This document shows positions 39,726 to 48,087 of a DNA stretch of 64,000 bases, piece by piece (the stretch's first letter is position 1; the number at the start of each line of letters is the position of its first letter). This stretch comes from Allobrachymonas denitrificans DSM 15123 (GTDB lineage Bacteria > Pseudomonadota > Gammaproteobacteria > Burkholderiales > Burkholderiaceae_C): contig NZ_FOCW01000003.1 in assembly GCF_900110225.1 (NCBI RefSeq), positions 108,997 through 172,996 on the forward strand, given 5' to 3'. Made by a program: the position numbers and the translations under genes. The notes under the pieces are model-generated. The model was not told where the DNA came from, did not search any database, and saw nothing but the letters and a program-made list of their open reading frames with translations.

Positions 39726-40151
39726 TCAGCCTTCCTTGTTGGGCGGCCAGTTGTGGGTCTTGATTTCGGAGCTGTATTTCAGGAATGCCACCAGATCATC
39801 CAGTTGCTCGTCGGTCAGGTGGAAGTTCGGCATCTGGCGGCGGCCAGGCACCTTGCTCGGCTGGGCCTTCATCCAGGCCTTGATGAACTCGGGACCACGG
39901 CGCGGGTACACGTTGCCGAGCTCCGGAGCGAAGTAGGCGCCCTCACCAAGCATGGTGTGGCAGCCAATGCAGTTGTTGGTTTCCCAGATCTTCTTGCCAC
40001 GCACGACCTGGTCGGTGATGGCGGCGCGGTTGTCGTACTGGGGGAAGCTGCGTTCGGTCTGGAACGTGAGTGCCAGGAATAGCAGGAAAAAGAACGTCGA
40101 CCCGCCGTAAAAAATATTACGGGCTGTCGACTTGGTGAAGCTTGCTGACAT
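39726..40151 (-). CDS. norC: Nitric oxide reductase cytochrome c subunit NorC
   Basis: NorC is the membrane-anchored cytochrome c that passes electrons to NorB. The 141-residue protein has one N-terminal membrane helix (about 13-33), the heme c motif CIGCH near residue 62, and the axial Met in RRQMPNFHL. The ATG at 40151 has AAGG upstream. norB starts 42 bases after its stop. The FNR/DNR box at 40219-40232 lies 68 bases upstream. Confidence 0.94.
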   Translation of the reverse strand: MSASFTKSTARNIFYGGSTFFFLLFLALTFQTERSFPQYDNRAAITDQVVRGKKIWETNNCIGCHTMLGEGAYFAPELGNVYPRRGPEFIKAWMKAQPSKVPGRRQMPNFHLTDEQLDDLVAFLKYSSEIKTHNWPPNKEG

Positions 40152-40218
40152 ACCACATCCTTTCTGAAAGTGCCTTTGCAACACGATGTAATGTAAGTTT
40201 CACGTCGCTCTGCAGGCA

Positions 40219-40232
40219 TTGACCCCAGTCAA
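40219..40232. promoter_or_regulatory. FNR/DNR-type box between norC and nirE
   Basis: TTGACCCCAGTCAA is a perfect inverted repeat of TTGAC with four bases between. It lies 68 bases upstream of norC and 67 bases upstream of nirE, so it may serve both divergent units. It matches the FNR/DNR consensus TTGAYNNNNRTCAA. Confidence 0.75.
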
Positions 40233-40298
40233 TCAAAAACCTGCCGCTCCGTTTGTACACTGGAGCCTCGCAAATCAGCAGTACAAGGATGGTCATTC

Positions 40299-41126
40299 AT
40301 GAGGAACACCAACAATGCATGCACAGTGGAGGCCGCCGGTGCATCACAGCCCGAAAACGGGCCGCTGGTCAGCCTGGTGGGAGCAGGGCCGGGAGACCCG
40401 GAACTCCTGACGCTGCGGGCGTTACGGCGGCTGCGCGAGGCAGACGTGGTCCTTTACGACTTGCTGGTTTCGCAAGAGATCCTCGACTTGATTCCCGAAC
40501 GGTGCGAATGCATTTGCGTAGGCAAACGCGCAAACAGACACATGCTGCCACAGGAAGAAACAAATCGCATGATTGTCAACAAGGCGCGCATGGGCTTGCG
40601 CGTGGTCCGTCTCAAGGGGGGCGACCCTTTCATGTTCGGACGCGGCGGCGAGGAAATGCAGGAGCTGGCCAGTGAAGGGATTCCCTGCGAGGTGGTGCCG
40701 GGCGTGACCGCAGCCATGGGCGCGGCCTCCAGCACCGGCATTCCGCTCACGCACCGCGACCATGCGCAGATGGTGAGTTTCGTGACCGGACACCGCAAGA
40801 AGGATTGTGACGATCTGGAGTGGGTGCGTCACCTCAATCCCGCGTCGACACTGGTGGTGTACATGGGGCTGGGCGAGGCGCCGCGCATTGCGGCGGAACT
40901 GATGGCGCACGGCCACGCAGCCGATACGCCGGTGGCGGCTGTGGCCAGTGCCACCACGCCGCAACAGGAGGTGCTGACAACCACCCTGGGGGCGCTGGCA
41001 GAAGCGCTGCAAGGCTCCGGCCTGGTGTCTCCAGTGCTGCTGATCATCGGCAGCGTGGTGACGCTGCATGCAGACCTGTATCCGCTGATCGAGCAGGCGA
41101 AACGGGGGATGGTGGAAGCGGCCTGA
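40299..41126 (+). CDS. nirE: Uroporphyrinogen-III C-methyltransferase (NirE/CobA type)
   Basis: This SUMT methylates uroporphyrinogen III twice with SAM to give precorrin-2, the entry to siroheme and heme d1. The 275-residue product has VGAGPGDPELLTLRA near the N-terminus, VRLKGGDPFMFGRGGEE (SAM site), and VVPGVTAAMGAASSTGIPLTHRD. It lacks the fused dehydrogenase/chelatase domain of CysG. AAGGA precedes the ATG. Its position in the nir/nor island suggests a dedicated heme d1 role. Confidence 0.94.
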   Translation: MRNTNNACTVEAAGASQPENGPLVSLVGAGPGDPELLTLRALRRLREADVVLYDLLVSQEILDLIPERCECICVGKRANRHMLPQEETNRMIVNKARMGLRVVRLKGGDPFMFGRGGEEMQELASEGIPCEVVPGVTAAMGAASSTGIPLTHRDHAQMVSFVTGHRKKDCDDLEWVRHLNPASTLVVYMGLGEAPRIAAELMAHGHAADTPVAAVASATTPQQEVLTTTLGALAEALQGSGLVSPVLLIIGSVVTLHADLYPLIEQAKRGMVEAA

Positions 41127-41223
41127 GGCGGCTTTCGGGAGAATGCGGCCGCCTGCCTGGGCGGTCGTTTTGCATGGGCGGTACTGCGTTCAGGTGGGCG
41201 CTACTACAGCGCGATATGCTACG

Positions 41224-41302
41224 CAGCACCGGCAGCACCGGCAGCACCGGCAGCACCGGCAGCACCGGCAGCACCGGCAGCACCGGCAGCACCGCAGCAC
41301 CG
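41224..41302. repeat. Tandem repeat, unit CAGCACCGG
   Basis: Seven perfect copies of CAGCACCGG run from 41224 to 41286, followed by two eight-base copies CAGCACCG (41287-41302). The array lies in the 232-base gap between nirE and the DUF2249 gene, outside any supported gene. Units of nine bases would keep frame in all readings, and the copy number is likely to vary among strains. The rest of this gap (41127-41223, 41303-41358) shows nothing else. Confidence 0.9.
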
Positions 41303-41358
41303 CAGCGGCATGGCGGAATAGTCGGGGGAACGTCTGGCGGGGCGCCCCGCTGCGCTAC

Positions 41359-41619
41359 TTAATCGTCTTCGGGAAACTCCGGCGCGATGCGCATGATCAC
41401 GCCGTCATAGTTTTCCTCGGGTTCGACGCGATAATCCAGCCCGCGGTCGTTCAGCATGGAAACCAGCGGCTGCGGAAAGCGCGGCAGCAGGAAGGCCCAG
41501 TAGCCACAGGCCGGCAGGGGATCGGCAATGGCATCCATGATCACCAGCATCGGCTCGGGCGGCGGCAACTTGCGCAGGTCAATCGGCTTGACCGGTTCGG
41601 TGGCTTTGCTGTCTGACAT
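41359..41619 (-). CDS. DUF2249 domain protein
   Basis: The 86-residue protein matches the DUF2249 pattern: IDLRKLPPPEPMLVIMDAI near the N-terminus, then LPRFPQPLVSMLNDRGLDYRVE, ending in a short acidic tail. The family is small and often found near nitrogen-oxide respiratory genes; its function is unknown. The ATG at 41619 has GGAG upstream. It lies downstream of dnr on the same strand and may share its transcript. Confidence 0.82.
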   Translation of the reverse strand: MSDSKATEPVKPIDLRKLPPPEPMLVIMDAIADPLPACGYWAFLLPRFPQPLVSMLNDRGLDYRVEPEENYDGVIMRIAPEFPEDD

Positions 41620-41700
41620 GGATGCTCCCGGAAATATGCTTGTTGTTGTCGGCTGGAATGCCCGATGTCCCGGACCAGCCGGGCACATCCGGCAGGGTGG

Positions 41701-42405
41701 TCAGGACTTGGTCTTGCCAGAGGTCTGGGCAAACAGCAGCATGCCCGATGGATTGTTGACCGTAATGTCCTTGCCATCAACCTCGATGAAACCCGCAGCG
41801 CTGAGCTGGTTGAGCACGCGCGAGAAGGTTTCTGGCGCCAGGCTCAGGCGCGAGGCGATCAGGTTCTTGTTGACCGGCAGGCTGACGGTGAATGCATCGG
41901 CTTCGGGCGTTTCGCTGAGCTGCACCAGATAGCCCGCCACGCGCTGCAGCGGGTTCTCCATGGAGTAGCGCTCCACGTCCTGCACAAAGGTATGCAGGCG
42001 CATGGACAGGCCCGCCAGCAAGTGGCGCGCGAAGGACTTGTCGGTTTCGATGGCGTTGGAGATGGCCGATTCGCTCACATGCAGCAGCATGCTGTCTTCG
42101 AGCACATGGGCGCTGACCGGGTAGGGGCGGCGCAGGAACATGACGGCTTCGCCAAAGCTCTGGCCGGCCTGCATGATCTCGATTACCTTCTCGTTGCCCT
42201 GCGGCGAGGTGATGAACAGCTTGACGCGGCCATACACCACCAACCACAAGCCATCACAGGGGTCTTCGCGGTGGAACAGGTCGCGGCCTTTCTCGATCCG
42301 TACCTCGCGGATGCCGGGCATGAGAGCTTCGATCTGGGCGTCGTTAAGTTCCTGGAACAGGGGTTGATAGCGAACCAGCTTGCGGACGTCGACTTCTTTT
42401 CTCAT
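41701..42405 (-). CDS. dnr: Crp/Fnr-family regulator, Dnr type
   Basis: The 234-residue regulator has a cyclic-nucleotide-binding-like sensor domain (about 15-135) and a C-terminal winged helix with the recognition region LPVNKNLIASRLSLAPETFSRVLNQLSAAG. The N-terminal cysteine cluster of Fnr is missing, which points to the Dnr/Nnr type that senses NO through heme. It lies directly downstream of nirN and is the obvious candidate to bind the FNR/DNR boxes in this island. NO sensing is inferred from the subgroup. Confidence 0.88.
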   Translation of the reverse strand: MRKEVDVRKLVRYQPLFQELNDAQIEALMPGIREVRIEKGRDLFHREDPCDGLWLVVYGRVKLFITSPQGNEKVIEIMQAGQSFGEAVMFLRRPYPVSAHVLEDSMLLHVSESAISNAIETDKSFARHLLAGLSMRLHTFVQDVERYSMENPLQRVAGYLVQLSETPEADAFTVSLPVNKNLIASRLSLAPETFSRVLNQLSAAGFIEVDGKDITVNNPSGMLLFAQTSGKTKS

Positions 42406-42441
42406 GCCTCTGATCTGACGGAGTGTGGATCTCGCTCACGC

Positions 42442-44445
42442 TCAGTGGCTCGTGCCTTCGGATCGCGTGACCTTGTTGAAGACATTGTATTTGCCAATCG
42501 GCTTGGACATGGGCAAAGCCTTGACCTCCTGGAAGGTTTTTGCATCCACGATGATCAATTCGCCGGGATTTTCCATGATGCTGACCAGTGCGTAGCGGCC
42601 GTCGCGCGTGAACTCCACGTGGGCGTTGGTCTTGCCGGGCCGCAGCCTGAGCTGGCGCACCACTTCGAGCGTGCGCTTGTCGATGATGGAAATGGTGTCC
42701 TTCGCGGTGGGCGACATCATGGAGTCGACCCAGGCGTAGGGCGTTTCTTCATGGCTGCGCAGGAAGAAGCCGGGGCCGGGAATCGGGATCTCCTTGGCCA
42801 CCTTCCAGTTCTGCATGTCGATCACGGTAATCGTGGGCGTGTTCAGGTTGGTGGAGGCCATGTAGAGGCGGCCATTGGCATTGAAGGTGATGCCGGAACC
42901 CAGGTGCGGCATGCCTTGCAGGGGCAGCTCGGCCACCTTGCCGCGCGAGACCAGCGAAATGACCTGGGCCTTGCCGTCGCGCGAGGCGCCCATCACGTAC
43001 TTGTAGTCGGGATCGAAGTAGAAATCGTCTAGCACCATCTGCAGCGGCGTGACGCGCGGGTTGAGAAAGCCCTTGGTGGGGATGCCTTCCTTCATCTTGT
43101 AGTCATGCACAAAGCCGGCGTAGAAGGGTTCGGCCTTGGGATCGTAGGAGATGCTCCACAGCTCCGGCGAATCCTTGAGCGCCACCACGAAGCTGTTGCG
43201 TGGGGCAGCGTCATAGACAGCAGAGACGCGGGAGGACTTGCCTTCGCGGTCTTTCACCGGGTAGGTGCGTACCGGTTTCAGGCCCTGCGCATCCAGAAGC
43301 ACCAGATTCTGCGGCAGCGTGTTGCCGGCCAGCACCCACTTGCCGTCGGACGAGACGGCCACGTTGCGCGTGTTGATGCCGACGCGGATCTCGGCGACCT
43401 TCTTCAGCGTGTACAGGTCGTACTGGCTGACCCAGCCATCGCGGCTGGCGAAGTAGACGAAGCGGCCATCCGGCGTGAATTTCGGCCCGCCATGCAGCGC
43501 GAAGTGCGATTCGAAGCGGGTGATGGGGGTGAAGGTGTCGCCGTCGATCACGCTGACGTGGTGATCACCGGCTTCCACCACCACGAACAGGTTGTGTGGG
43601 TCGTTGACCTTGAAGGCGGGCTTGACCTTGTCGGAGTAGTCGGGCTTGACGAACTCGCGGTGCGAGGCGCGCATTTCGGCATCGGTCCAGCCGACCGGCT
43701 TTGCAGGGGGTTGTTGCACCCAGCGTGCAAGACCCTGGATTTCAGCTTCGCTCAGCTTGTCGGCATAGCCCACCATCTGCGTGGCCGGGCGGCCCTGGCG
43801 GATGACACGCAGCACTTCGGCCGGCTTGATGCGCTCCAGGCTCTCGGGCAGCAAGGCCGGGCCCATGGCGCCGAGGCGTTCGCTGCCGTGGCAGGTGGCG
43901 CATTGCTGCTGGTAGAGCTTGGCCAGGCGGGCGTCAGGGATGGCGACGGCGGTCTGAGTGCCGGCCGGGGCAGCGCCTGCAGCGGGCTTGTTCAAGGCCG
44001 GTGTGGCTTGTACGCCTGGTGAGACGGTGGATTTCGCGGGGGAGGCTACGGCCACCTTGCGCGTTCCTGTTGTTGTGGATGGCGGGGCTGCTGGACGGGG
44101 TGTTGCGGTTCTGGTCGCAGCCGTTGGGCTGGCAGTGCGGATGCTGGATGCCGGCTTCGTACCGGTGGAAGTGCTTGCGCCTGCCGTGCTGCCCGAGCCC
44201 TTGCTCGTGATGGAAGCTGCTGGCGCCGTGCTGGCCGCAGAAGTGGCGGAGGACGTGCCGCCTGCCGGCTGGTGGGCGCGCTGCATCCACTCCAGCATCT
44301 GCGTATTGGAGTTGTCCGGAGCCGCCTGTGCGCAGCCCGCCGTGGACAGGCCCGCAACGCTGCTCAAGCCAACCAGGGCTGTTGTCAGGGTACGAGCCAA
44401 CGGGCTGGCCGCGCCAGCCGTGCGGGAAATCATGCGTGAGCGCAT
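42442..44445 (-). CDS. nirN: NirN, cytochrome cd1-like dihydro-heme d1 dehydrogenase
   Basis: NirN performs the last step of heme d1 synthesis in the periplasm and may help load NirS. The 667-residue product has an N-terminal signal (TAGC near residue 38 is a weak lipobox), a heme c domain with CATCH at 182-186, and a C-terminal eight-bladed d1 propeller ending GKYNVFNKV. Between residues about 60 and 165 lies a Ser/Thr/Ala/Pro-rich stretch with no recognisable fold, much longer than a normal linker. AGGAGG precedes the ATG. It overlaps nirJ by 16 bases. Confidence 0.9.
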   Translation of the reverse strand: MRSRMISRTAGAASPLARTLTTALVGLSSVAGLSTAGCAQAAPDNSNTQMLEWMQRAHQPAGGTSSATSAASTAPAASITSKGSGSTAGASTSTGTKPASSIRTASPTAATRTATPRPAAPPSTTTGTRKVAVASPAKSTVSPGVQATPALNKPAAGAAPAGTQTAVAIPDARLAKLYQQQCATCHGSERLGAMGPALLPESLERIKPAEVLRVIRQGRPATQMVGYADKLSEAEIQGLARWVQQPPAKPVGWTDAEMRASHREFVKPDYSDKVKPAFKVNDPHNLFVVVEAGDHHVSVIDGDTFTPITRFESHFALHGGPKFTPDGRFVYFASRDGWVSQYDLYTLKKVAEIRVGINTRNVAVSSDGKWVLAGNTLPQNLVLLDAQGLKPVRTYPVKDREGKSSRVSAVYDAAPRNSFVVALKDSPELWSISYDPKAEPFYAGFVHDYKMKEGIPTKGFLNPRVTPLQMVLDDFYFDPDYKYVMGASRDGKAQVISLVSRGKVAELPLQGMPHLGSGITFNANGRLYMASTNLNTPTITVIDMQNWKVAKEIPIPGPGFFLRSHEETPYAWVDSMMSPTAKDTISIIDKRTLEVVRQLRLRPGKTNAHVEFTRDGRYALVSIMENPGELIIVDAKTFQEVKALPMSKPIGKYNVFNKVTRSEGTSH

Positions 44446-45695
44446 GGTGCGACCTCCTGATCGTCGAGGGAAACCGGCTGGATGGGAATGCTGCGCAGGC
44501 GGCGGGCCAGGCGGTGCTCCTCTTCGGAGTAGCTGCCGGGCGTGATGCCGAGTTCGGCATCGCTCAGGTAGCAGGCCGGGTCAGCCGTCCAGTAGTCGCC
44601 CGTCAGTTCCCAGGCACGCACGCGGGTGTTGCCGTTGCAAAGCGTGAGGTATTGGCAGTTGGCACAGCGGCCGGTGACCGGGCGTGGCGACTGCTTGAGG
44701 CCGGCCATCAGCGGGTGGCTGGTGTCCTGCCAGATCTCGCCAAAGCTGCGCTCCTTCACGTTGCCGAGGCGGATCTTCCACCACATGGTGTCGGGATGCA
44801 CGTAGCCGCGGTTGTCGATGTTGGCGACGTTGACGCCGCTGCTGTTGCCGCCCCAGCTGTAGAGTTTCTGTTCCAGCTGTTTGACTTGTTCTTCCCGATC
44901 AGGGAAATTGCGTTGCGCCCATTGCAACAGATAAACACCATCGGCATCGTTGTTGCCGGTGACGAACTCGCGCGGGCGGTCGTTGCGAATGCTTTGCGCG
45001 CAGGCGTCGATCAGCATGTCCATGGCCCAGCGCGTGCGCTGGTGCAGGGCATCGGTCTCGCGGTTGGCGTTGCCGCGGCCGGCGTAGTTGAGGTGCGAGA
45101 AGTAGAACTTGTCGATGTCCTCGTCTTCCACCAGCTTGAGCAGGGCGGGCAGGTCGTGGGCGTTCTCTTCGGTCATGGTGAAGCGCACGCCCACCTTCAT
45201 GCCGTGGGCATGGCACAGGCGGATGCCGCGCATGGACTGCTCGAAGCTGCCGGGCAGGCCGCGGAAGGCGTCATGCGTGGCACCGATGCCGTCCAGGCTG
45301 ACGCCGATGTAGTCGAAACCCACCGAGGCGATATGGCCCACGTTGTGTTCGTCGATCAGCGTGCCGTTGCTCGACAGGCCGGTGTACATGCCCTTGGCCT
45401 TGGCGCGCGCGGCGATTTCGAAGATGTCCGACCGCATCAGCGGCTCGCCGCCCGAGAGGATGAGCACGCGCACGCCGCTGTCGTACAGGTCGTCCATCAC
45501 GCGGAACACTTCGGCCGTATCCAGTTCGCCGGCAAAGTCCTTGTTGGCGGCGCTGGCGTAGCAGTGCTGGCAGGTGAGGTTGCAGCGCCGTATCAGGTTC
45601 CAGATGACGACAGGGCCGCTGGGCTTGCGGGCCGGGACGAAACGGTCAGGCTGCTCGGACAGCAGACCCTGCAGATAGGTGGTAAGGCGCAGCAT
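44430..45695 (-). CDS. nirJ: Radical SAM heme d1 biosynthesis protein NirJ
   Basis: NirJ replaces the propionate side chains of the didecarboxysiroheme intermediate with oxo groups. The 421-residue protein has the radical-SAM cluster motif CNLTCQHCY near residue 38, and a C-terminal SPASM-like cluster region CANCQYLTLC with a further Cys in DPACYL. The ATG at 45695 has GGAG upstream; an in-frame TTG seven codons earlier is rejected. nirN overlaps its 3' end by 16 bases. Confidence 0.94.
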   Translation of the reverse strand: MLRLTTYLQGLLSEQPDRFVPARKPSGPVVIWNLIRRCNLTCQHCYASAANKDFAGELDTAEVFRVMDDLYDSGVRVLILSGGEPLMRSDIFEIAARAKAKGMYTGLSSNGTLIDEHNVGHIASVGFDYIGVSLDGIGATHDAFRGLPGSFEQSMRGIRLCHAHGMKVGVRFTMTEENAHDLPALLKLVEDEDIDKFYFSHLNYAGRGNANRETDALHQRTRWAMDMLIDACAQSIRNDRPREFVTGNNDADGVYLLQWAQRNFPDREEQVKQLEQKLYSWGGNSSGVNVANIDNRGYVHPDTMWWKIRLGNVKERSFGEIWQDTSHPLMAGLKQSPRPVTGRCANCQYLTLCNGNTRVRAWELTGDYWTADPACYLSDAELGITPGSYSEEEHRLARRLRSIPIQPVSLDDQEVAPCAHA

Positions 45696-45748
45696 GTACA
45701 ACTCCGTAAACTTCAACGAAAGTAGACCACAGACGGCGTCGGGCGCAC

Positions 45749-45762
45749 TTAATTGCCGTCAA
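45749..45762. promoter_or_regulatory. FNR/DNR-type box upstream of nirJ (one mismatch)
   Basis: TTAATTGCCGTCAA differs from TTGATNNNNGTCAA only at the third base. It lies 54 bases upstream of the nirJ ATG and could give nirJ-nirN-dnr their own promoter inside the island. Confidence 0.5.
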
Positions 45763-45878
45763 TCCTCCGTCAGCTCGCACTTGAGAGGCGTCCTGTAAGG
45801 CGCCCCGGGGTAGGGAAAAGCATGCAGGTGAATGTCCCCGATCCCGCATATTCTCCTTTTTCCGATACCCCCTGCAGC

Positions 45879-47057
45879 TTAAACGCGCAAGCCGGATTTT
45901 TTCAGGATGCGCGTGGAAAAAAGCGCATCGTGGCCGCGGCAGTCGGTGCCGAGCAGGGCGCGCACCTGCGCGATCTGCTGCAGCACGGCCTCGCGGCTGG
46001 ATCCATGGCACATGGCGAACAGGTTGTAGGGCCACAGGGGCAGGTCGCGCGGGCGGCGGTAGCAGTGGGTGACGAAATCCAGCGCACCCACCTGCGGACC
46101 GAGCCGTGCGATCGCCGCATCATCCACATCGAACACACCCATGGCGTTGAAGCGGTAGCCAATGGCGTAATGGTTCGGCACCACGCCGATGCGGCGGATG
46201 ATGCCGGCGTCCAGCAGTTCCTGCAGGCGCTGCAGCACGCGGTCTTCCGTCCAGCCGAGTTGGGAGGCGAGGGTGGCATAGGGCGTATCGGTGTCGAGCG
46301 CGAGGCCTGCCTGGCAGGCGCGGATCAGGGGCCAGTCCTCGTCGTGCAGGGTCGGGACTGCCACGCCTGAATCGGGAGGCGCGCTGGCATCCGATTGGGC
46401 ACCAGCGCCGTCGTCGGCACGAATGGCGTCCAGTTTGTCTGCTACACCTTGGATCGCGGTGCCGGGAGCATTGCGTGCGTTGCCGGCTTCAAGCGCATCA
46501 GCAGGGGCCACCACACCCACGGGCTGTTCTCCCCCCACGGTAAAGCGCATGCCGACGAAATACTCCTCCAGCTTGGGAAAGGCATGTACCGGCAGACCCG
46601 TCGCCTGCTCGATGTCGGCTATGGCCTGCTGCATCCCGGCCGGTGTGGAGGTGGCCAGCACAAACCACATGTTGAGCGCGTGCTCGCGCCGGTAGTTGTG
46701 GGCTACGGCGTCAAAGGCGTTGACCTGGGCTGTGACCTCGTCATAGCGCTCTTCGGGCACCTGCAGCGCGGCCAGCACGAACTGACCGCCCATGCGCTCG
46801 ATCTGGAACAGCGGGCCGAAGCGGGTGAGCACCTTGCGTTCCAGCAGGCTGGCGATGGTGCTGCGCAGTTGCTTGCCGCTGATGTCCAGCCTCTGTCCTG
46901 CCACGTCGAACGGCCGGTGTGTCAGGGGAAAGTCGCCTTGCAGTGTGTTGACGATGCTTGCCTCCAGCGCTGTCAGTTCGGCTGCCTGCCGGCGCGCGTC
47001 GGACGAGGCTGTGCCGGGTGTTTGGGGATGCTTCGGGGCGGATTCAGCTTGCGGCAT
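45879..47057 (-). CDS. nirGH: Fused siroheme decarboxylase subunits (NirG-NirH-like)
   Basis: The 392-residue protein contains two AsnC/Lrp-like modules in tandem, separated by an acidic Ala/Asp-rich linker (about 185-240). Module one has FGPLFQIERMGGQFVLAAL and ALNMWFVLAT; module two has IGVVPNHYAIGYRFNAMGVF and WPYNLFAMCHG. Proteins of this kind decarboxylate siroheme to 12,18-didecarboxysiroheme in heme d1 synthesis. In Pseudomonas nirG and nirH are separate genes; the assignment of modules to G and H rests on gene order. ATG 47057 is chosen because AAGGA precedes it; ATG 47075 is an alternative. It overlaps the upstream gene by 14 bases. Confidence 0.85.
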   Translation of the reverse strand: MPQAESAPKHPQTPGTASSDARRQAAELTALEASIVNTLQGDFPLTHRPFDVAGQRLDISGKQLRSTIASLLERKVLTRFGPLFQIERMGGQFVLAALQVPEERYDEVTAQVNAFDAVAHNYRREHALNMWFVLATSTPAGMQQAIADIEQATGLPVHAFPKLEEYFVGMRFTVGGEQPVGVVAPADALEAGNARNAPGTAIQGVADKLDAIRADDGAGAQSDASAPPDSGVAVPTLHDEDWPLIRACQAGLALDTDTPYATLASQLGWTEDRVLQRLQELLDAGIIRRIGVVPNHYAIGYRFNAMGVFDVDDAAIARLGPQVGALDFVTHCYRRPRDLPLWPYNLFAMCHGSSREAVLQQIAQVRALLGTDCRGHDALFSTRILKKSGLRV

Positions 47058-48078
47058 GGGGGCGCATCCTTCCATACAGGGCGCCGCTTTGCTTGAAGCG
47101 GCGGGTGGAGAACAGCACAGCGTGCGGCAATTGCTCCAGGCCGGCGGCCTGGTTCAGCTCCGCCACGCGCAGGCTGACTTCGGTGCGGTCCTTGCCGTGC
47201 ACCATGCAGAACAGGTTGTAGGGCCAGTGGCTGCCGCGTGCCGGGCGCGCGTAGCAAAGGTTGACGCCATGCTGAGCCGCCAGCGCTTCGCCCTTGGCAT
47301 CGCGCAGTTCGGGTGGCACCTGCCACACACACATGGCATTGGCGGTGTAGCCAAACTCGTGGTGACGCACGATCAGGCCCAGGCGGCGCAGCACGCCGCT
47401 GTGCACCCATTCGGCCAGCTGGTCGATGACTTGCTGCTCGCTCCAGCCAATGGACTTTGCCATGATGGCATAGGGCTGCGACTCCAGCGCCAGACCATGT
47501 CCGAGCGCAGCCATCAGCGCGCGTTGTTCGGGTGTGATGTGTGTGAGGGCGGCAGGGGCAGGGCGGTGCGCGGCCTTGCTGCCATCCTGCAGCGAAAAAC
47601 CGAGGTCCACGTGGTATTCGGCTTCCAGCGGTAGATCCAGCACGGTCTGATTCAGCGCCTCGCCAATCTCGGCCAGCACGCGCTGCACGCCAGCCCGGTC
47701 GGTTGCGGCCACCACAAACCACAGGTTGTAGTGGTGCTCACGCAGGTAGTTGTGGTTGACCTCCGGGTAGCGGTTGATCAGCGCTGCGGCGGCTTCGACC
47801 TGGTCCGCCGGCACCGTCACTGCGGCCAGCGTGCTGGCGCCGACAGTATTGGGAGCAAAAATGCCGCCGACGCGGCTTAGAAGCTTCTGCTCCAGCACCT
47901 GCCGCAGGCGGGCCAGCAGCTCCGCTTCGCTCAGGCCATGCGCTGTAGCAATGCGCGCATAGGGCCGGGGCTCCAGCGGAAAGCCGCGTTGCCAGGCATC
48001 GAGCAGGGCGAGTTGCGGGGCAGAATCTGCCAGGGCTGCCTCGGGAGCAGCCCGGTAGGAGTCATCAGTGGCGTGCAT
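47044..48078 (-). CDS. nirDL: Fused siroheme decarboxylase subunits (NirD-NirL-like)
   Basis: The 344-residue product also has two AsnC/Lrp-like modules. The first (about 20-165) contains RVGGIFAPNTVGAS, NHNYLREHHYNLWFVVAA and YHVDLGFSL; the second (about 185-335) contains RRLGLIVRHHEFGYTANAMCVW and HWPYNLFCMVHG with LFSTRRFKQSG. The His pairs in these motifs are those associated with siroheme decarboxylation. A natural NirDL fusion is known from other denitrifiers. It begins 9 bases after nirF and overlaps nirGH, so the two fused proteins are made together. Confidence 0.87.
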   Translation of the reverse strand: MHATDDSYRAAPEAALADSAPQLALLDAWQRGFPLEPRPYARIATAHGLSEAELLARLRQVLEQKLLSRVGGIFAPNTVGASTLAAVTVPADQVEAAAALINRYPEVNHNYLREHHYNLWFVVAATDRAGVQRVLAEIGEALNQTVLDLPLEAEYHVDLGFSLQDGSKAAHRPAPAALTHITPEQRALMAALGHGLALESQPYAIMAKSIGWSEQQVIDQLAEWVHSGVLRRLGLIVRHHEFGYTANAMCVWQVPPELRDAKGEALAAQHGVNLCYARPARGSHWPYNLFCMVHGKDRTEVSLRVAELNQAAGLEQLPHAVLFSTRRFKQSGALYGRMRPHAAS

Positions 48079-48087
48079 GGGCCAAGC

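Noticed and set aside
41224..41302. CRISPR array
   Set aside because: The units are nine bases long with no spacers, and no cas genes are present.
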